A stretch of DNA of 64,000 nucleotides from Rhodospirillaceae bacterium. GTDB lineage: Bacteria; Pseudomonadota; Alphaproteobacteria; SP197. Numbering within the stretch: the first letter of the stretch is position 1; every line of letters begins with the position of its first letter. The DNA lies in the NCBI GenBank assembly GCA_002722885.1, contig PBNE01000010.1, forward strand, positions 1 through 64,000, written 5' to 3'. Shown in pieces: positions 35,508-44,821 of this stretch. The translations under genes were made by a program, and so were the position numbers. The notes under the pieces were generated by a model. That model ran no database searches and was not told the origin of the DNA. It saw nothing but the letters and a program-made list of their open reading frames with translations.

Positions 35508-36758
35508 ATGGCCGACATGAAACAGCAGCTCCTAGACTGGATCGAGGAGGACCGCACCAAACTCCTGGGCTTCTTCAGTGAGTTTGTGGCGACCCCGACA
35601 CCCAATCCGCCCGGCGACACCCGCGAAGCGGTCAAGCACATCCGACGCTTTCTAGACGAACACAAGCTGGAACACCGCGTGATCGATCCTGAGCCACTGT
35701 TTCCCAATGTCGTGGGCAGCTTCGATGGTGCCGGTGACGGCAAACACCTGGTGCTGAACGGCCATATCGATTGCTTCGGCGCCACCGATGAAGGCTGGAG
35801 TCATGGCGGCCCTTGGTCCGGCGCGATCGAGGATGGTGCGGTGTGGGGCCGTGGTTCCTGCGACATGAAATGCGGCACTTCCACGTCGATCTTTACCTTT
35901 ATGTATCTGAATCGAATCCGGGAGCATCTGAACGGCAAACTGACGCTGACCTGTGTCTCCGATGAGGAGGTCTTCGGCCCCTGGGGGGCACGCTATCTCA
36001 TGGAGCACCACCCTGAGGTCCACGGCGATTGCTGTCTGAACGGCGAACCCTCAAGCCCGTTCTCCATCCGCTTCGGCGAGAAGGGGCCGTACTGGGTGAC
36101 CTTCCATATCCGGACCAAAGGCGCTCACGGCGCCTACACCCACGCAGGCGGCAGTGCGAGCCTTGTGGCGATGGCGTTCTGCCAAGATCTGCGGCAGGCG
36201 ATCGACGCCATCGACGTCGAACCGCCCCACAACATCGGCACCGCCCTGGAGGAAGCCCGCAATACGTTGGACCGCGCCATGGGCGAAGGGGCCCACACGA
36301 TCATCCAGAAGGTCACGTGCAACATCGGTGTGATCGAAGCGGGCGAGAAAGTCAATGTGGCGCCCGGCAGCGCCCGGATTGAGGCCGACATCAGGCTCCC
36401 GGTCGGCTGCGATAAGGATACTGTCACCCGGGTGATCGAGAACGTGCTGGCACGGCATCCTGACGTCACCATGGAAGAGCAGAACTACATGGCGCCCAGC
36501 TGGTGTGACCCCTATGGCGAGATGGTTGGCATCCTGCAAAACAATGTGGAGTCCCTTGCCGGCTACCGCCCCACACCCATCGTCAGCCTGGGCGGCACTG
36601 ACGCGCGCCTGTGGCGCTACCGGGGCATCGGTGGCTACGTTTACGGCCCCTTCCCCTATGGCATGGGCCAGCGCGACGAGCACGTCCCCGTCGACGATTA
36701 CTTCCATGTGGTGAAGAGCCACGTGCTGTCGGCTTATGATTACCTGAAGGCCGCCTGA
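35508..36758 (+). CDS. M20 metallohydrolase (DapE/ArgE type)
   Basis: 416 aa from ATG 35508 with GAGGA upstream. An in-frame extension to 35175 belongs to the deacetylase remnant. The zinc and catalytic residues are present: NGHIDCFG, GSCDMKCG, catalytic SDEEVFG, NGEPSS and the C-terminal His in GQRDEHVPVDDY. Members deacylate or desuccinylate amino acids. It precedes an amidohydrolase by 33 nt in the same direction, so the pair may hydrolyse successive bonds of an N-acylated or carbamoylated substrate (inference). Confidence 0.9.
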   Translation: MADMKQQLLDWIEEDRTKLLGFFSEFVATPTPNPPGDTREAVKHIRRFLDEHKLEHRVIDPEPLFPNVVGSFDGAGDGKHLVLNGHIDCFGATDEGWSHGGPWSGAIEDGAVWGRGSCDMKCGTSTSIFTFMYLNRIREHLNGKLTLTCVSDEEVFGPWGARYLMEHHPEVHGDCCLNGEPSSPFSIRFGEKGPYWVTFHIRTKGAHGAYTHAGGSASLVAMAFCQDLRQAIDAIDVEPPHNIGTALEEARNTLDRAMGEGAHTIIQKVTCNIGVIEAGEKVNVAPGSARIEADIRLPVGCDKDTVTRVIENVLARHPDVTMEEQNYMAPSWCDPYGEMVGILQNNVESLAGYRPTPIVSLGGTDARLWRYRGIGGYVYGPFPYGMGQRDEHVPVDDYFHVVKSHVLSAYDYLKAA

Positions 36759-36791
36759 CCCTCCCACTCCAACAACAAGAAAGTCTCTTTC

Positions 36792-38420
36792 ATGCCTGCC
36801 ATTTCCGCTGATCTGATCCTCAAGAACGGCCGCTTCGTCACATTTGACGATGACGGCTCGACCGCCGAAGCGGTTGCCTGCTGGAACGGCCGCATTCTCG
36901 CTGTCGGCGACGAAGGTGAGGTAAGCGCGTTCGCAGGCCCATCCACGAAAACCATCGATCTTGGCCGCAAAACCGTCATCCCCGGCCTGATCGACAGCCA
37001 TTGCCACCCCGATGCCCATGCCATCACCTACACCCTATGGAACGATGTGAAGTGCGATTCGACCGGTTCGATCGACGAACTTCTGGCGTTGGTGAAGAAC
37101 AAGACATCCGCCATGGACGACGACGGTATGTTTCTGGCCTGGGGCTGGAACGATAAGAAATGCGGCGGCTACCCGACGATTGACCAGCTCAATGCCGTGA
37201 GCCACGGCAGGCCGGTCTACATCGGCCGGACCGATGGCCACATCGCGGTCGTGAACCAGGCCATGCTGGACTGGATGAACATTCCGGCCGATGCCGAGGA
37301 TCCGCCCCACGGCGCCTATGATCGCCACCCGGAGACCGGAAAGATGACCGGCCTTCTGCGCGAGATGACTCACAAGGTCATACAGCGACGCATCTACGAG
37401 AGCCTGACACCACGAAACTATGCCGAAGGGCTCAAGGAGGTCTTTGCCATGTATCACCGGCATGGCGTGACTTCGCTCCACAACTCGCTCACGCGTCCGA
37501 TGGCAGTTGAAGCCTATCAGATGCTCCGCGACGAAGGCGCGCTGACGATGCGCATGGGTATCCTGGTCAACGGCGACGACAAGAAGATGGAGGACGACTA
37601 CATCGCCGCTGGCATCCGCACCGGGTTCGGGGATGAGTGGATCAAGGTCGTCGGCATCGAGTGGTGTCCCGATTGCTCCACCTCAGGCCGCACAGCCGCC
37701 TATTATGAGCCCTACATCGGCGAGCCGGTTCCGGGCGAACCGGTGCCCAACATCGGCATGTTACTCTACACTGCCGAGGATCTGACCCAACGGGCCATCC
37801 GGGCGCATAAAGCCGGACTGCGCATTTGCATCGAGGGTGTGGGCGACCGGGGAATCGACTTTGCGCTCGATGCCATCGAGGCAGCGCTCGAAGCCCATCC
37901 CATCGAGGATCACCGCAGCCGGGTCGAGCACTGCTGCTACGTGACACCTGAGCTGGTGCAGCGCCTGAAGAAGCTCGGTGTCACCAACAGCTCAGCGACC
38001 GGTTTCATGTACGACCTGGGCGATGCCTACGTCTCCAACCGGGGCAAAGATGCCATGAAACGCATGTGGCCACACCGTGCCCTGATCGACGCCGGTGTTC
38101 CGGCGCCGGGCCATTCCGACGCCCCAGTCTGCGGCGTTAATCCCTGGGAGGTTTTTTGGAGCCTCGTGAACCGCACAAGCGATACCGGCGGTTCCCTCGA
38201 TAAAAGCCAGGCAATCACGGTGACCGAGGCGCTGCAGACCTACACGATCCTGGGTGCCTGGACCGGATTCGAAGAGGACCTCAAGGGCACGATCGAGGCT
38301 GGAAAACTGGCGGATTTCGCAGTCTTAGAACAGAATCCGTGGGAGAATGACCCCACCGCTCTCCGGGATATGGAGGTCGCCATGACGCTGGTCGACGGCA
38401 AAGTCGTCTACGAGGCCTGA
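36792..38420 (+). CDS. Amidohydrolase family 3 (YtcJ-like)
   Basis: 542 aa. A beta-sandwich opens the protein (DLILKNGRFVTFDDD) and leads to the first metal motif DSHCHPDAHA (H-x-H, about residue 76). The second His group is in SRVEHCCYV and the metal Asp in GHSDAPV, then the sandwich returns (AGKLADFAVLEQNPWE). This group hydrolyses amide or ester bonds on diverse substrates; YtcJ-like members are mostly uncharacterised. It is downstream of and co-directional with the M20 gene. The substrate is not readable. Confidence 0.9.
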   Translation: MPAISADLILKNGRFVTFDDDGSTAEAVACWNGRILAVGDEGEVSAFAGPSTKTIDLGRKTVIPGLIDSHCHPDAHAITYTLWNDVKCDSTGSIDELLALVKNKTSAMDDDGMFLAWGWNDKKCGGYPTIDQLNAVSHGRPVYIGRTDGHIAVVNQAMLDWMNIPADAEDPPHGAYDRHPETGKMTGLLREMTHKVIQRRIYESLTPRNYAEGLKEVFAMYHRHGVTSLHNSLTRPMAVEAYQMLRDEGALTMRMGILVNGDDKKMEDDYIAAGIRTGFGDEWIKVVGIEWCPDCSTSGRTAAYYEPYIGEPVPGEPVPNIGMLLYTAEDLTQRAIRAHKAGLRICIEGVGDRGIDFALDAIEAALEAHPIEDHRSRVEHCCYVTPELVQRLKKLGVTNSSATGFMYDLGDAYVSNRGKDAMKRMWPHRALIDAGVPAPGHSDAPVCGVNPWEVFWSLVNRTSDTGGSLDKSQAITVTEALQTYTILGAWTGFEEDLKGTIEAGKLADFAVLEQNPWENDPTALRDMEVAMTLVDGKVVYEA

Positions 38421-38471
38421 GCGCGTGAATCAGCTCTACATCAGAGAATTGAAGCGGTCCAAATCCTCGTA

Positions 38472-39010
38472 TCAATAGGCGGTCGATACGACGATATAGA
38501 TCACCCCGACCATCGCAAAGTCGGGCCCGGAATCATCTGTAGCCCGCAAATCAACCTGCAGGACAAGCGGGATTGTATCCAGTGAGCTGAAGCGGTGGAT
38601 GCTGTCAAAGCCCACTGCCAGCAGAACGTTATGTTTGGTTTCCGGATCGAACAGAGACGTTGCAAGGCCTTGTACAGTGCCTGTCGCGTCAAGCATGGTC
38701 AGCCGACCGTCCGGCCCGGTGCCTTGGACATCCAGCAGGATGTCATCATCGAACGGCAGTCTGATCACGATGGGCACGGTCTGGTTGACAATTTCTCAGG
38801 GTTGAAGCGGCGACAGCGCCATCACATCGGACGAATAGGCGACGACAAACTTCTGAGGAACCGTCGGTCCCAAGCCTACGGTTGCACTTGCGCGTGGGCA
38901 AAATAGTCTCCTGCGTTAACTGATCAGTGCAACGCCATATACGTGAACGGCGCGACGGCTATAGCAGCAAAGACCTTGAGAACCCGCTTGGGCGAACGTC
39001 AAGGACTCAT
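38472..39010 (-). pseudogene. Heavily decayed exported protein gene
   Basis: A GGAGGAG ribosome site precedes ATG 39010, but the fourth codon is TGA (38999-39001). The frame continues as a signal peptide (KRVLKVFAAIAVAPFTYMAL) and meets TGA again near 38930 and TAG further on. After a frameshift it reads VGLGPTVPQKFVVAYSSDVM, then TGA at 38796-38798, then EIVNQTVPIVIRLPFDDD and about 90 more residues to 38472. The last part alone could start at GTG 38777. I recognise no family. At least four lesions make this the oldest-looking pseudogene here. Nothing else is seen between 38421 and 39116. Confidence 0.65.
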
Positions 39011-39116
39011 CGTCGGCTCCTCCGTTGAGCCCAAGGAAACGCAGATCCAACGAACGAGCCTTATCAACTGACTGGCTTGTAAACAACTCATACCAATTTC
39101 AAACACGATGTCCCAG

Positions 39117-40442
39117 CTACTCTGCTGCGAGCAGGTGACTGCGCGCGCCCAGCACGTCATCAAACGCGTCAACGTAGCTGTCGAGGTCCTCGTCGGTCAT
39201 CGGCAGACACAGCAGCATCGAGTTGCGCCAAGTCATGCGCTGGCCGCGGGCCAGCAGATCGTAGAACAACAGCTCGCCCTTGATCTTGTTGTCGCGCTCT
39301 GAATCGTGCTCGTCACGCAGCGGACCTTCACAGCAGTGGACCTGCATGATCGTCCCCAGACCCGTGACACACATTGGCAGGCTGTGCTTGCGGATCGTCT
39401 CGTTCAGGCGGTCACGGAAGGTGTCGCCGCGCGCGTTGAAGCTCTCGGCGACCTCCGGCGTGTAAACCTGGGTCATGGCCGTGGACCCGGCAGCATGGGT
39501 GATGACGTTGTTGTTGAACGTTCCCGCATGCCCGATGGCATTGGCCGAGCGCGGGTCGTAGCGGCTCATGATGTCTTCTCGGCCACCAAAGGCCCCGAAT
39601 GTCGTACCGCCTCCGATGTATTTGCCCATGGTCGTCATGTCAGGCGTGATCCCCAGGATTTTCTGCAGGCCACCTCCGGAGAGACGGCTGGTCACGACCT
39701 CATCGAAGATCAGGATGATGCCGTGTTTCGCGGTCACGTCTCGCAGGGCTTGCAGAAACGCCTTTTCGGCCGGGATCATGCCGCCTGCCCCCTGCATCGG
39801 TTCGATCACCACACAGGCAAGTTCATCAGCGTTTTTGTCCACCATCGCGACGGTGTCATGGGCATTGTTGAACGGCGCCATTACGTAGTCGAACGGTGCG
39901 TTGATGTGTGAACCGCCATGGGCAAACATGAAAACACCGCCGTGGTAGGCACCTTTAAAAACCATCACCTTGGATTTGCCCGACACCGCCCGGGCGGTCG
40001 AGATTGCCATCAGGTTGGCTTCCGTACCGGAATTCGTGAAGCGCACCTTGTCGAGTGAAGGGAACCGGTTAACCAGTTCCGCAGCCAGGATGCGCTCGTA
40101 GCGGTTCGGTCCTCCCAGAACCGTGCCGTCATTCACCGCACGGGTGATCGCATCCACGATCTTCGGGTTGGAATGGCCGAACAGTCCGGCCCCGAACTCA
40201 CCGACGAAGTTTGTGTACTTGTGCTCATCGATGTCCCAGACAAACTGGTCTTCACCACGGTTGATCGTGAGCGGGAACGGCGGATAGAACAGCACGGTAC
40301 GCGTGTTGCCGCCCGGCATGGCACCGGCGGCCTTTTCATCCTCCGCCTGACTCTTCGGATTGGCGGCAATAAAGTCATCAACCGCAGCCTTGAGCGCGTC
40401 CTTCAGATCGGCTTCCAGTGCAACATTTCTGAGCGTGGCCAT
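39117..40442 (-). CDS. Second GSA-type class III aminotransferase
   Basis: 441 aa with the class III fold: NSGTEANLMAISTARA for the cofactor phosphate, IILIFDEVVTSR with the PLP Asp, and the Schiff-base lysine K274 in TMGKYIGGGTTFGAFGG. It ends in TAG, so TAG serves as a normal stop here too. It is a paralogue, not a copy, of the enzyme at 15951-17303, and like that one is unlikely to be HemL because its neighbours are catabolic. It diverges from the FMN/FAD reductase gene across 172 bp. Confidence 0.88.
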   Translation of the reverse strand: MATLRNVALEADLKDALKAAVDDFIAANPKSQAEDEKAAGAMPGGNTRTVLFYPPFPLTINRGEDQFVWDIDEHKYTNFVGEFGAGLFGHSNPKIVDAITRAVNDGTVLGGPNRYERILAAELVNRFPSLDKVRFTNSGTEANLMAISTARAVSGKSKVMVFKGAYHGGVFMFAHGGSHINAPFDYVMAPFNNAHDTVAMVDKNADELACVVIEPMQGAGGMIPAEKAFLQALRDVTAKHGIILIFDEVVTSRLSGGGLQKILGITPDMTTMGKYIGGGTTFGAFGGREDIMSRYDPRSANAIGHAGTFNNNVITHAAGSTAMTQVYTPEVAESFNARGDTFRDRLNETIRKHSLPMCVTGLGTIMQVHCCEGPLRDEHDSERDNKIKGELLFYDLLARGQRMTWRNSMLLCLPMTDEDLDSYVDAFDDVLGARSHLLAAE

Positions 40443-40614
40443 GTCATTCTCCCCATTCCCGATGCCGCCGGCGACATCGAATCATCTATCGTTCCACATC
40501 GTACCGTATTGCCGGCGAGTCGATACAGGACCTTCGGAGCGGGACATCCTCCTTGGCTGTTCCGCCAACGGTGTGGTTTAGTGCCGGAACTCAGGATCAA
40601 GGAACAGGCTCGCG

Positions 40615-42576
40615 ATGTCCGACATGTTTCCCGACCTCTTTTCGCCGCTGACGATCAACAACGTCACGCTGAAGAACCGGATCTTCTCGACCGGGCACAT
40701 GACCACTCTTGTGTCAGGCTACAAGCCGAACGAGGAACTCGCGGCCTATCACGAGTCCAGGGCCAGAGGTGGCGCAGGGCTGGTGATCATCGAGGTTGCC
40801 CTGGCTCACGAGTCGGCGGTCTACACGTCACACACCATTGCGGCCTATAATGACGATTGCATTCCTGGGTACCAGCGTATCGCAAGGGGTGTCCATCAAC
40901 ACGGCTGCAAGGCGTTCGGCCAGCTGTTCCATCCCGGACGCGAGAACTTTGAGTCGCTCGACGGCAGTGCTCCGGTGGCCTATGCGCCATCGGCCGTGCC
41001 CAACGAACGGTTCCATGTCATGCCGCGGCCAATGTCGCGCTGCCTGATCCATGACGTCGTCGACGGCTTCGGCGATGCTGCCGTGCGCCTGCGCGAGGGC
41101 GGGCTGGATGGCGTCGAAATCGTCGCCAGCCACGGCTACCTGCCCGCACAGTTCCTGAACCCAAACGTCAACCTGCGCGAGGACGAGTACGGCGGCAGTC
41201 TGGAGAACCGTGTGCGTTTCCTACGCGAGATTACCGACAACATTCGCTCGAAGGTGGGTGACGACTTTGTCGTCGGCCTGCGTATCTCCGGTGACGAGCA
41301 ATCCCATGACGGTCCCGACATCGAAACCGTGGTCGACGCCATCGCAATGCTCAATCAGGGCGGCGGACTCGACTACTTCAACGTGATCGCAGGATCGTCG
41401 TCCTCTCTGGGCGGATCAGTCCATATCGTGCCCCCGATGTTCATTGAAACCGGCTACGTCGCCCCGTTTTCCGCAACCGTGAAGCAACGTGTCGATGTCC
41501 CGGTCTTTGTTGCTGGAAGGATCAATCAGCCCCAGCAGGCCGAGGAGATCGTGGCCACGGGCCAGGCCGACATGATCGGCATGACCCGCGCACAGATCTG
41601 CGACCCCGCGATGGCGGGCAAGGCCGAGACCGGTCGCGTCGATGACATCCGCGCCTGCATCGGCTGCAACCAGGCCTGTATCGGCCATATGCACATGGGT
41701 GTCGGCATTTCCTGCATTCAGCATCCGGAGACGGGGCGTGAGCTGGTCTATGGCGCGCGTAAGCCCAACAACGGCAAGAAGAATGTTCTTGTGGCCGGTG
41801 GGGGGCCCGGCGGCATGAAGGCGGCAGCCGTGGCCGCCGAACGTGGCCATAACGTCACGCTCTATGAAGCTTCCGGACAACTTGGAGGCCAGACACTTCT
41901 GGCCCAGGCCTTACCCGGCCGGGCTGAATTCGGCGGCATCGTGACCAACCTGACCCGCGAGATGGAGCTGGCCGGCGTCACAGTTGTTAAGAACAACGCG
42001 GTGGACCGGGCTCTGGTCGAGTCCAAATCACCAGACACCGTGATTGTCGCCACGGGCGCAACGCCCGCGCTCGTCGACATCGAAGGCGCCGAAGAAGCAC
42101 ACGTCGTTGAAGCATGGTCGGTGGTCAAGGGTGAAGCCAATGTGGGCGGCAATGTCGTGATTGCCGACTGGCGCTGCGACTGGATCGGCATGGGGCTGGC
42201 CGAACATCTGGCACGCAACGGCTGCAACGTCACACTGGCGGTCGACGGCTACATGCCGGGCCAGACGATTCAGATGTATGTCCGTGACCACTGGGCCGCA
42301 ACGCTCCACAAACTCGGTGTGAAGGTCATTCCTTATGCCCGAATTTTCGGTGCCGATGCCGACAGCGTCTATCTCCAGCATGTGACGAGCGGCGAGGCCA
42401 TCATCGTCGATGAAGTCGATACCCTGGTCACCGCCCTGGGCCATCACTCGGTCACCACCCTGGCTGACGAGCTCGAAGACTGGGACGGCGAACTGCATCT
42501 GATCGGCGACTGTCTTGCACCACGGACGGCTGAAGAGGCCGTTCTCGAAGGCCTTAAGGTTTCGGCAGACCTCTGA
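40615..42576 (+). CDS. NADH:flavin oxidoreductase, 2,4-dienoyl-CoA reductase/TMADH type
   Basis: 653 aa. An FMN TIM barrel (residues 1-340, starting DLFSPLTINNVTLKNRI) leads to a 4Fe-4S site C348-x2-C351-x3-C355-x11-C367 and then FAD and NAD(P) Rossmann domains (GGGPGGMKAAAVAAERGH, about residue 396; VIATGATP; WRCDWIGMGLAEHLAR). The architecture matches dienoyl-CoA reductase, trimethylamine dehydrogenase and related demethylases. A methylamine- or betaine-type demethylase fits the surroundings as well as fatty acid metabolism does. Its stop overlaps the DUF924 start as TGATG. Confidence 0.92.
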   Translation: MSDMFPDLFSPLTINNVTLKNRIFSTGHMTTLVSGYKPNEELAAYHESRARGGAGLVIIEVALAHESAVYTSHTIAAYNDDCIPGYQRIARGVHQHGCKAFGQLFHPGRENFESLDGSAPVAYAPSAVPNERFHVMPRPMSRCLIHDVVDGFGDAAVRLREGGLDGVEIVASHGYLPAQFLNPNVNLREDEYGGSLENRVRFLREITDNIRSKVGDDFVVGLRISGDEQSHDGPDIETVVDAIAMLNQGGGLDYFNVIAGSSSSLGGSVHIVPPMFIETGYVAPFSATVKQRVDVPVFVAGRINQPQQAEEIVATGQADMIGMTRAQICDPAMAGKAETGRVDDIRACIGCNQACIGHMHMGVGISCIQHPETGRELVYGARKPNNGKKNVLVAGGGPGGMKAAAVAAERGHNVTLYEASGQLGGQTLLAQALPGRAEFGGIVTNLTREMELAGVTVVKNNAVDRALVESKSPDTVIVATGATPALVDIEGAEEAHVVEAWSVVKGEANVGGNVVIADWRCDWIGMGLAEHLARNGCNVTLAVDGYMPGQTIQMYVRDHWAATLHKLGVKVIPYARIFGADADSVYLQHVTSGEAIIVDEVDTLVTALGHHSVTTLADELEDWDGELHLIGDCLAPRTAEEAVLEGLKVSADL

Positions 42577-43127
42577 TGGTGCCGGACGAAGCCAGGGCTG
42601 TTTTGACCTTCTGGTTCGAGGAGATGACGCCTGATCACTGATTCAAGCCTGATGTTTCCCCTGATCGCCGCTGTGCTGAACGATTTGCGGCGCTCCATGA
42701 GCACCTTTGCTCTTCAGGTGCCCCACAAACGTGGCTCTCGACCAGCCATGGCCGTCTGGCCGCAGTGATCGTGTTCGACCAATTCCCACGCAACATCTTT
42801 CGCGGCAGCCCGGAGGCGTTTGCCACCGACACGAAAGCGCTGTCACTGGCTGCTGAGACCATCGATCTGGGGCACGACCGTGAACTGACCGTTGACGAGC
42901 GGAAGTTCCTTCTCATGCCCTTTCAGCATGCGGAAGACAGGGAGGTACAGGCACAGTCTGTCGACCTATTCGAACGTCTCGGTGACGACAACACGCTCGC
43001 GTTCGCACAAGCGCACAAGGATGTTATTGATCAATTCGGACGCTTCCCACATCGCAATGCGATCCTTGGCCGCCAATCAACGGCAGAAGAAAAAGTCTAC
43101 CTCGAACAGCCGGACGCCGGTTTCTAA
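42576..43127 (+). pseudogene. DUF924 gene with a TGA at the conserved tryptophan
   Basis: Reads MVPDEARAVLTFWFEEMTPDH, then TGA at 42639-42641, then FKPDVSPDRRCAERFAAL, RLAAVIVFDQFPRNIFRG, RKFLLMPFQHAEDREVQAQS and RFPHRNAILGRQSTAEEKVY. This is a complete DUF924 (YbiU/TPR-like alpha-helical) protein except for one codon. Family members have a W at that place (W-F-K/x), so a TGG to TGA change explains it. A later internal start near 42765 would give a 120-residue fragment. The gene was coupled to the flavin reductase (TGATG) and its stop overlaps the SPOR gene stop. Confidence 0.85.
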
Positions 43128-43936
43128 GGCTCTACAGCCTCGACGTCGGGCGGTCCAAGCACCGTGCAGTAAAGGTGATTCTCCTCGAGTTCTGCGCAGG
43201 CCTCTTGGGCCTCTGTCTGACTCTGCAGCGGTCCAATCTGAAGGCGGTAGAACCTGCCCTGGTCTGTGCCGAGATCCTTCATAACCAGAACCGGTACCAG
43301 GGAGGCCAGGACATCCGGGTTATCCTTGAGAAGCTGGTCCCAGCGGGCCTGCGCTTCTTCCATGTTGCGGAAGGAAGCCAACCACAGGCGATAAGGGCCG
43401 ATGTCATCGGCGTCACCCAGCTCTACGGTGCTGTTGTCGAGCGGAACCATAACGACGTCATCAGCATCTTCAACGTCGCTCTCTTCCATGACCGTATCGA
43501 TCGCGGCAACTTCAATGGACTCCTCAGGTGCCGGCTCCGGCAAGGTTTCGGCCTCGATTTCTCCTTCCGTTTGAGTCGCGGTCAGCTCCACCATATCCGG
43601 CGAGACGGCGTCGGAGTCCTCGGTGACCTCCACGGTCATCGACCTGGCATCAGCATCGTCAACGACCTCAACCATCTCCTCCGCTTCGGCTTCTTCCATG
43701 GGATACAGCAGAGGATCGCTGGTCTCGGCAGCCATGGCGGCATCCTCAACCAGCGCATCGGCAGTAGTACTGCCCGAACCGATCGGATCGAGGGCGCCAT
43801 TGAGCTCGAGCAGGACGGCCTTTCCGCTGGCAACCAGCTCGTCGACGCGTGTCGCATTATCGGTGCTGGTCTGGGCCAGCGCGGTGCCGGTCAGCATGGC
43901 TGAACCGGCGATCAGGGCGAGATATCGTCGTGTCAT
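43124..43936 (-). CDS. SPOR-domain exported protein
   Basis: 270 aa. A short signal peptide (YLALIAGSAMLTGTALAQ) is followed by a long acidic, low-complexity spacer (about residues 50-175, many E, D, A, V, including EEAEAEEMVEVVDDADA). A C-terminal SPOR domain follows (about 185-262, YRLWLASFRNMEEAQARWDQ, FYRLQIGPLQSQTEAQEAC). SPOR domains bind denuded glycan strands at division sites. Two cysteines near the end (EACAELEENHLYC) could form a disulfide. It converges with the dead DUF924 gene. Confidence 0.85.
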   Translation of the reverse strand: MTRRYLALIAGSAMLTGTALAQTSTDNATRVDELVASGKAVLLELNGALDPIGSGSTTADALVEDAAMAAETSDPLLYPMEEAEAEEMVEVVDDADARSMTVEVTEDSDAVSPDMVELTATQTEGEIEAETLPEPAPEESIEVAAIDTVMEESDVEDADDVVMVPLDNSTVELGDADDIGPYRLWLASFRNMEEAQARWDQLLKDNPDVLASLVPVLVMKDLGTDQGRFYRLQIGPLQSQTEAQEACAELEENHLYCTVLGPPDVEAVEP

Positions 43937-44042
43937 GACCCGAGATTAGCCAGTTACAAGGGAACAGGCCAGTACGACACTTGCCACCCTGTCCCCGCCT
44001 GTTTATCAGAGCGCAACCAGCGACTGAGCGAAACAAAAGACC

Positions 44043-44798
44043 ATGAACGGACTGCTTGGCGAACTCATCAAGGCAACCGACGAGGCGGGCTCCGTCATTA
44101 TGGCGCTCTACGGCAAGGTCGATGCGCGCCAAAAGGATGATCGGTCTCCTGTGACCGCCGCCGATGAAGCTGCTGAGAAGGTCATTCTGGCGCATCTGGC
44201 CCGTCTGACGCCCGATATTCCCGTTGTGGCCGAGGAACAGGCCTCCCAGGGCCTGGCGCCGGAGTCCGTCGGCAGCCGGTTTTGGCTTGTCGATCCGCTG
44301 GACGGCACCAGGGAATTTCTGAGCAAGAACGGTGAGTTCACCGTCAACATCGCGCTAATCGGAGACGGTGTTCCGACGGTCGCCGTCGTCGGAACACCAG
44401 CCAAGGGCATGCTTCACGCCAGCGATGGCGACCGGGCCTTCCGCCGTGGCAGCGATGGCACGCTAAAAGCGATCGCGGCACGTGTCGCACCGGCGGATGG
44501 TGTTGTGGCGGCGGTCAGCCGTTCGCACCGGAATGAAGAAACTAACACGTTCCTGCAGGGCCTCACCGTGAGTGGCGAGAAGGTCGGCGGCAGCTCCCTG
44601 AAGTTCTGCCTGGTCGCCGAGGGCGAGGCTGATGTCTACCCTCGCTTCGGCAGGACCATGGAGTGGGACACCGCAGCCGGCCATGCCGTTCTGCGTGCCG
44701 CGGGCGGGCGAGTGTGCCGGGTCGACGATACCGACCTCGGCTACGGCAAGCCGGGCTTCGAGAATCCGTCTTTCATCGCCTGGGGTCGCAAAGCCTGA
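44043..44798 (+). CDS. cysQ: 3'(2'),5'-bisphosphate nucleotidase, CysQ-like
   Basis: 251 aa inositol monophosphatase-fold enzyme. Metal and substrate motifs: VVAEEQAS (about residue 60), WLVDPLDGTREFL (about 82-94) and WDTAAGHAVLRAAGG near residue 206. The REFL after DPLDGT and the overall length fit CysQ, which removes the 3'-phosphate from PAP formed in sulfate assimilation. The gene diverges from the SPOR gene across about 105 bp and precedes the FAD oxidase by 23 nt. Other IMPase-family activities cannot be excluded. Confidence 0.85.
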   Translation: MNGLLGELIKATDEAGSVIMALYGKVDARQKDDRSPVTAADEAAEKVILAHLARLTPDIPVVAEEQASQGLAPESVGSRFWLVDPLDGTREFLSKNGEFTVNIALIGDGVPTVAVVGTPAKGMLHASDGDRAFRRGSDGTLKAIAARVAPADGVVAAVSRSHRNEETNTFLQGLTVSGEKVGGSSLKFCLVAEGEADVYPRFGRTMEWDTAAGHAVLRAAGGRVCRVDDTDLGYGKPGFENPSFIAWGRKA

Positions 44799-44821
44799 GC
44801 GAATAGCGATACGATCGGGCC

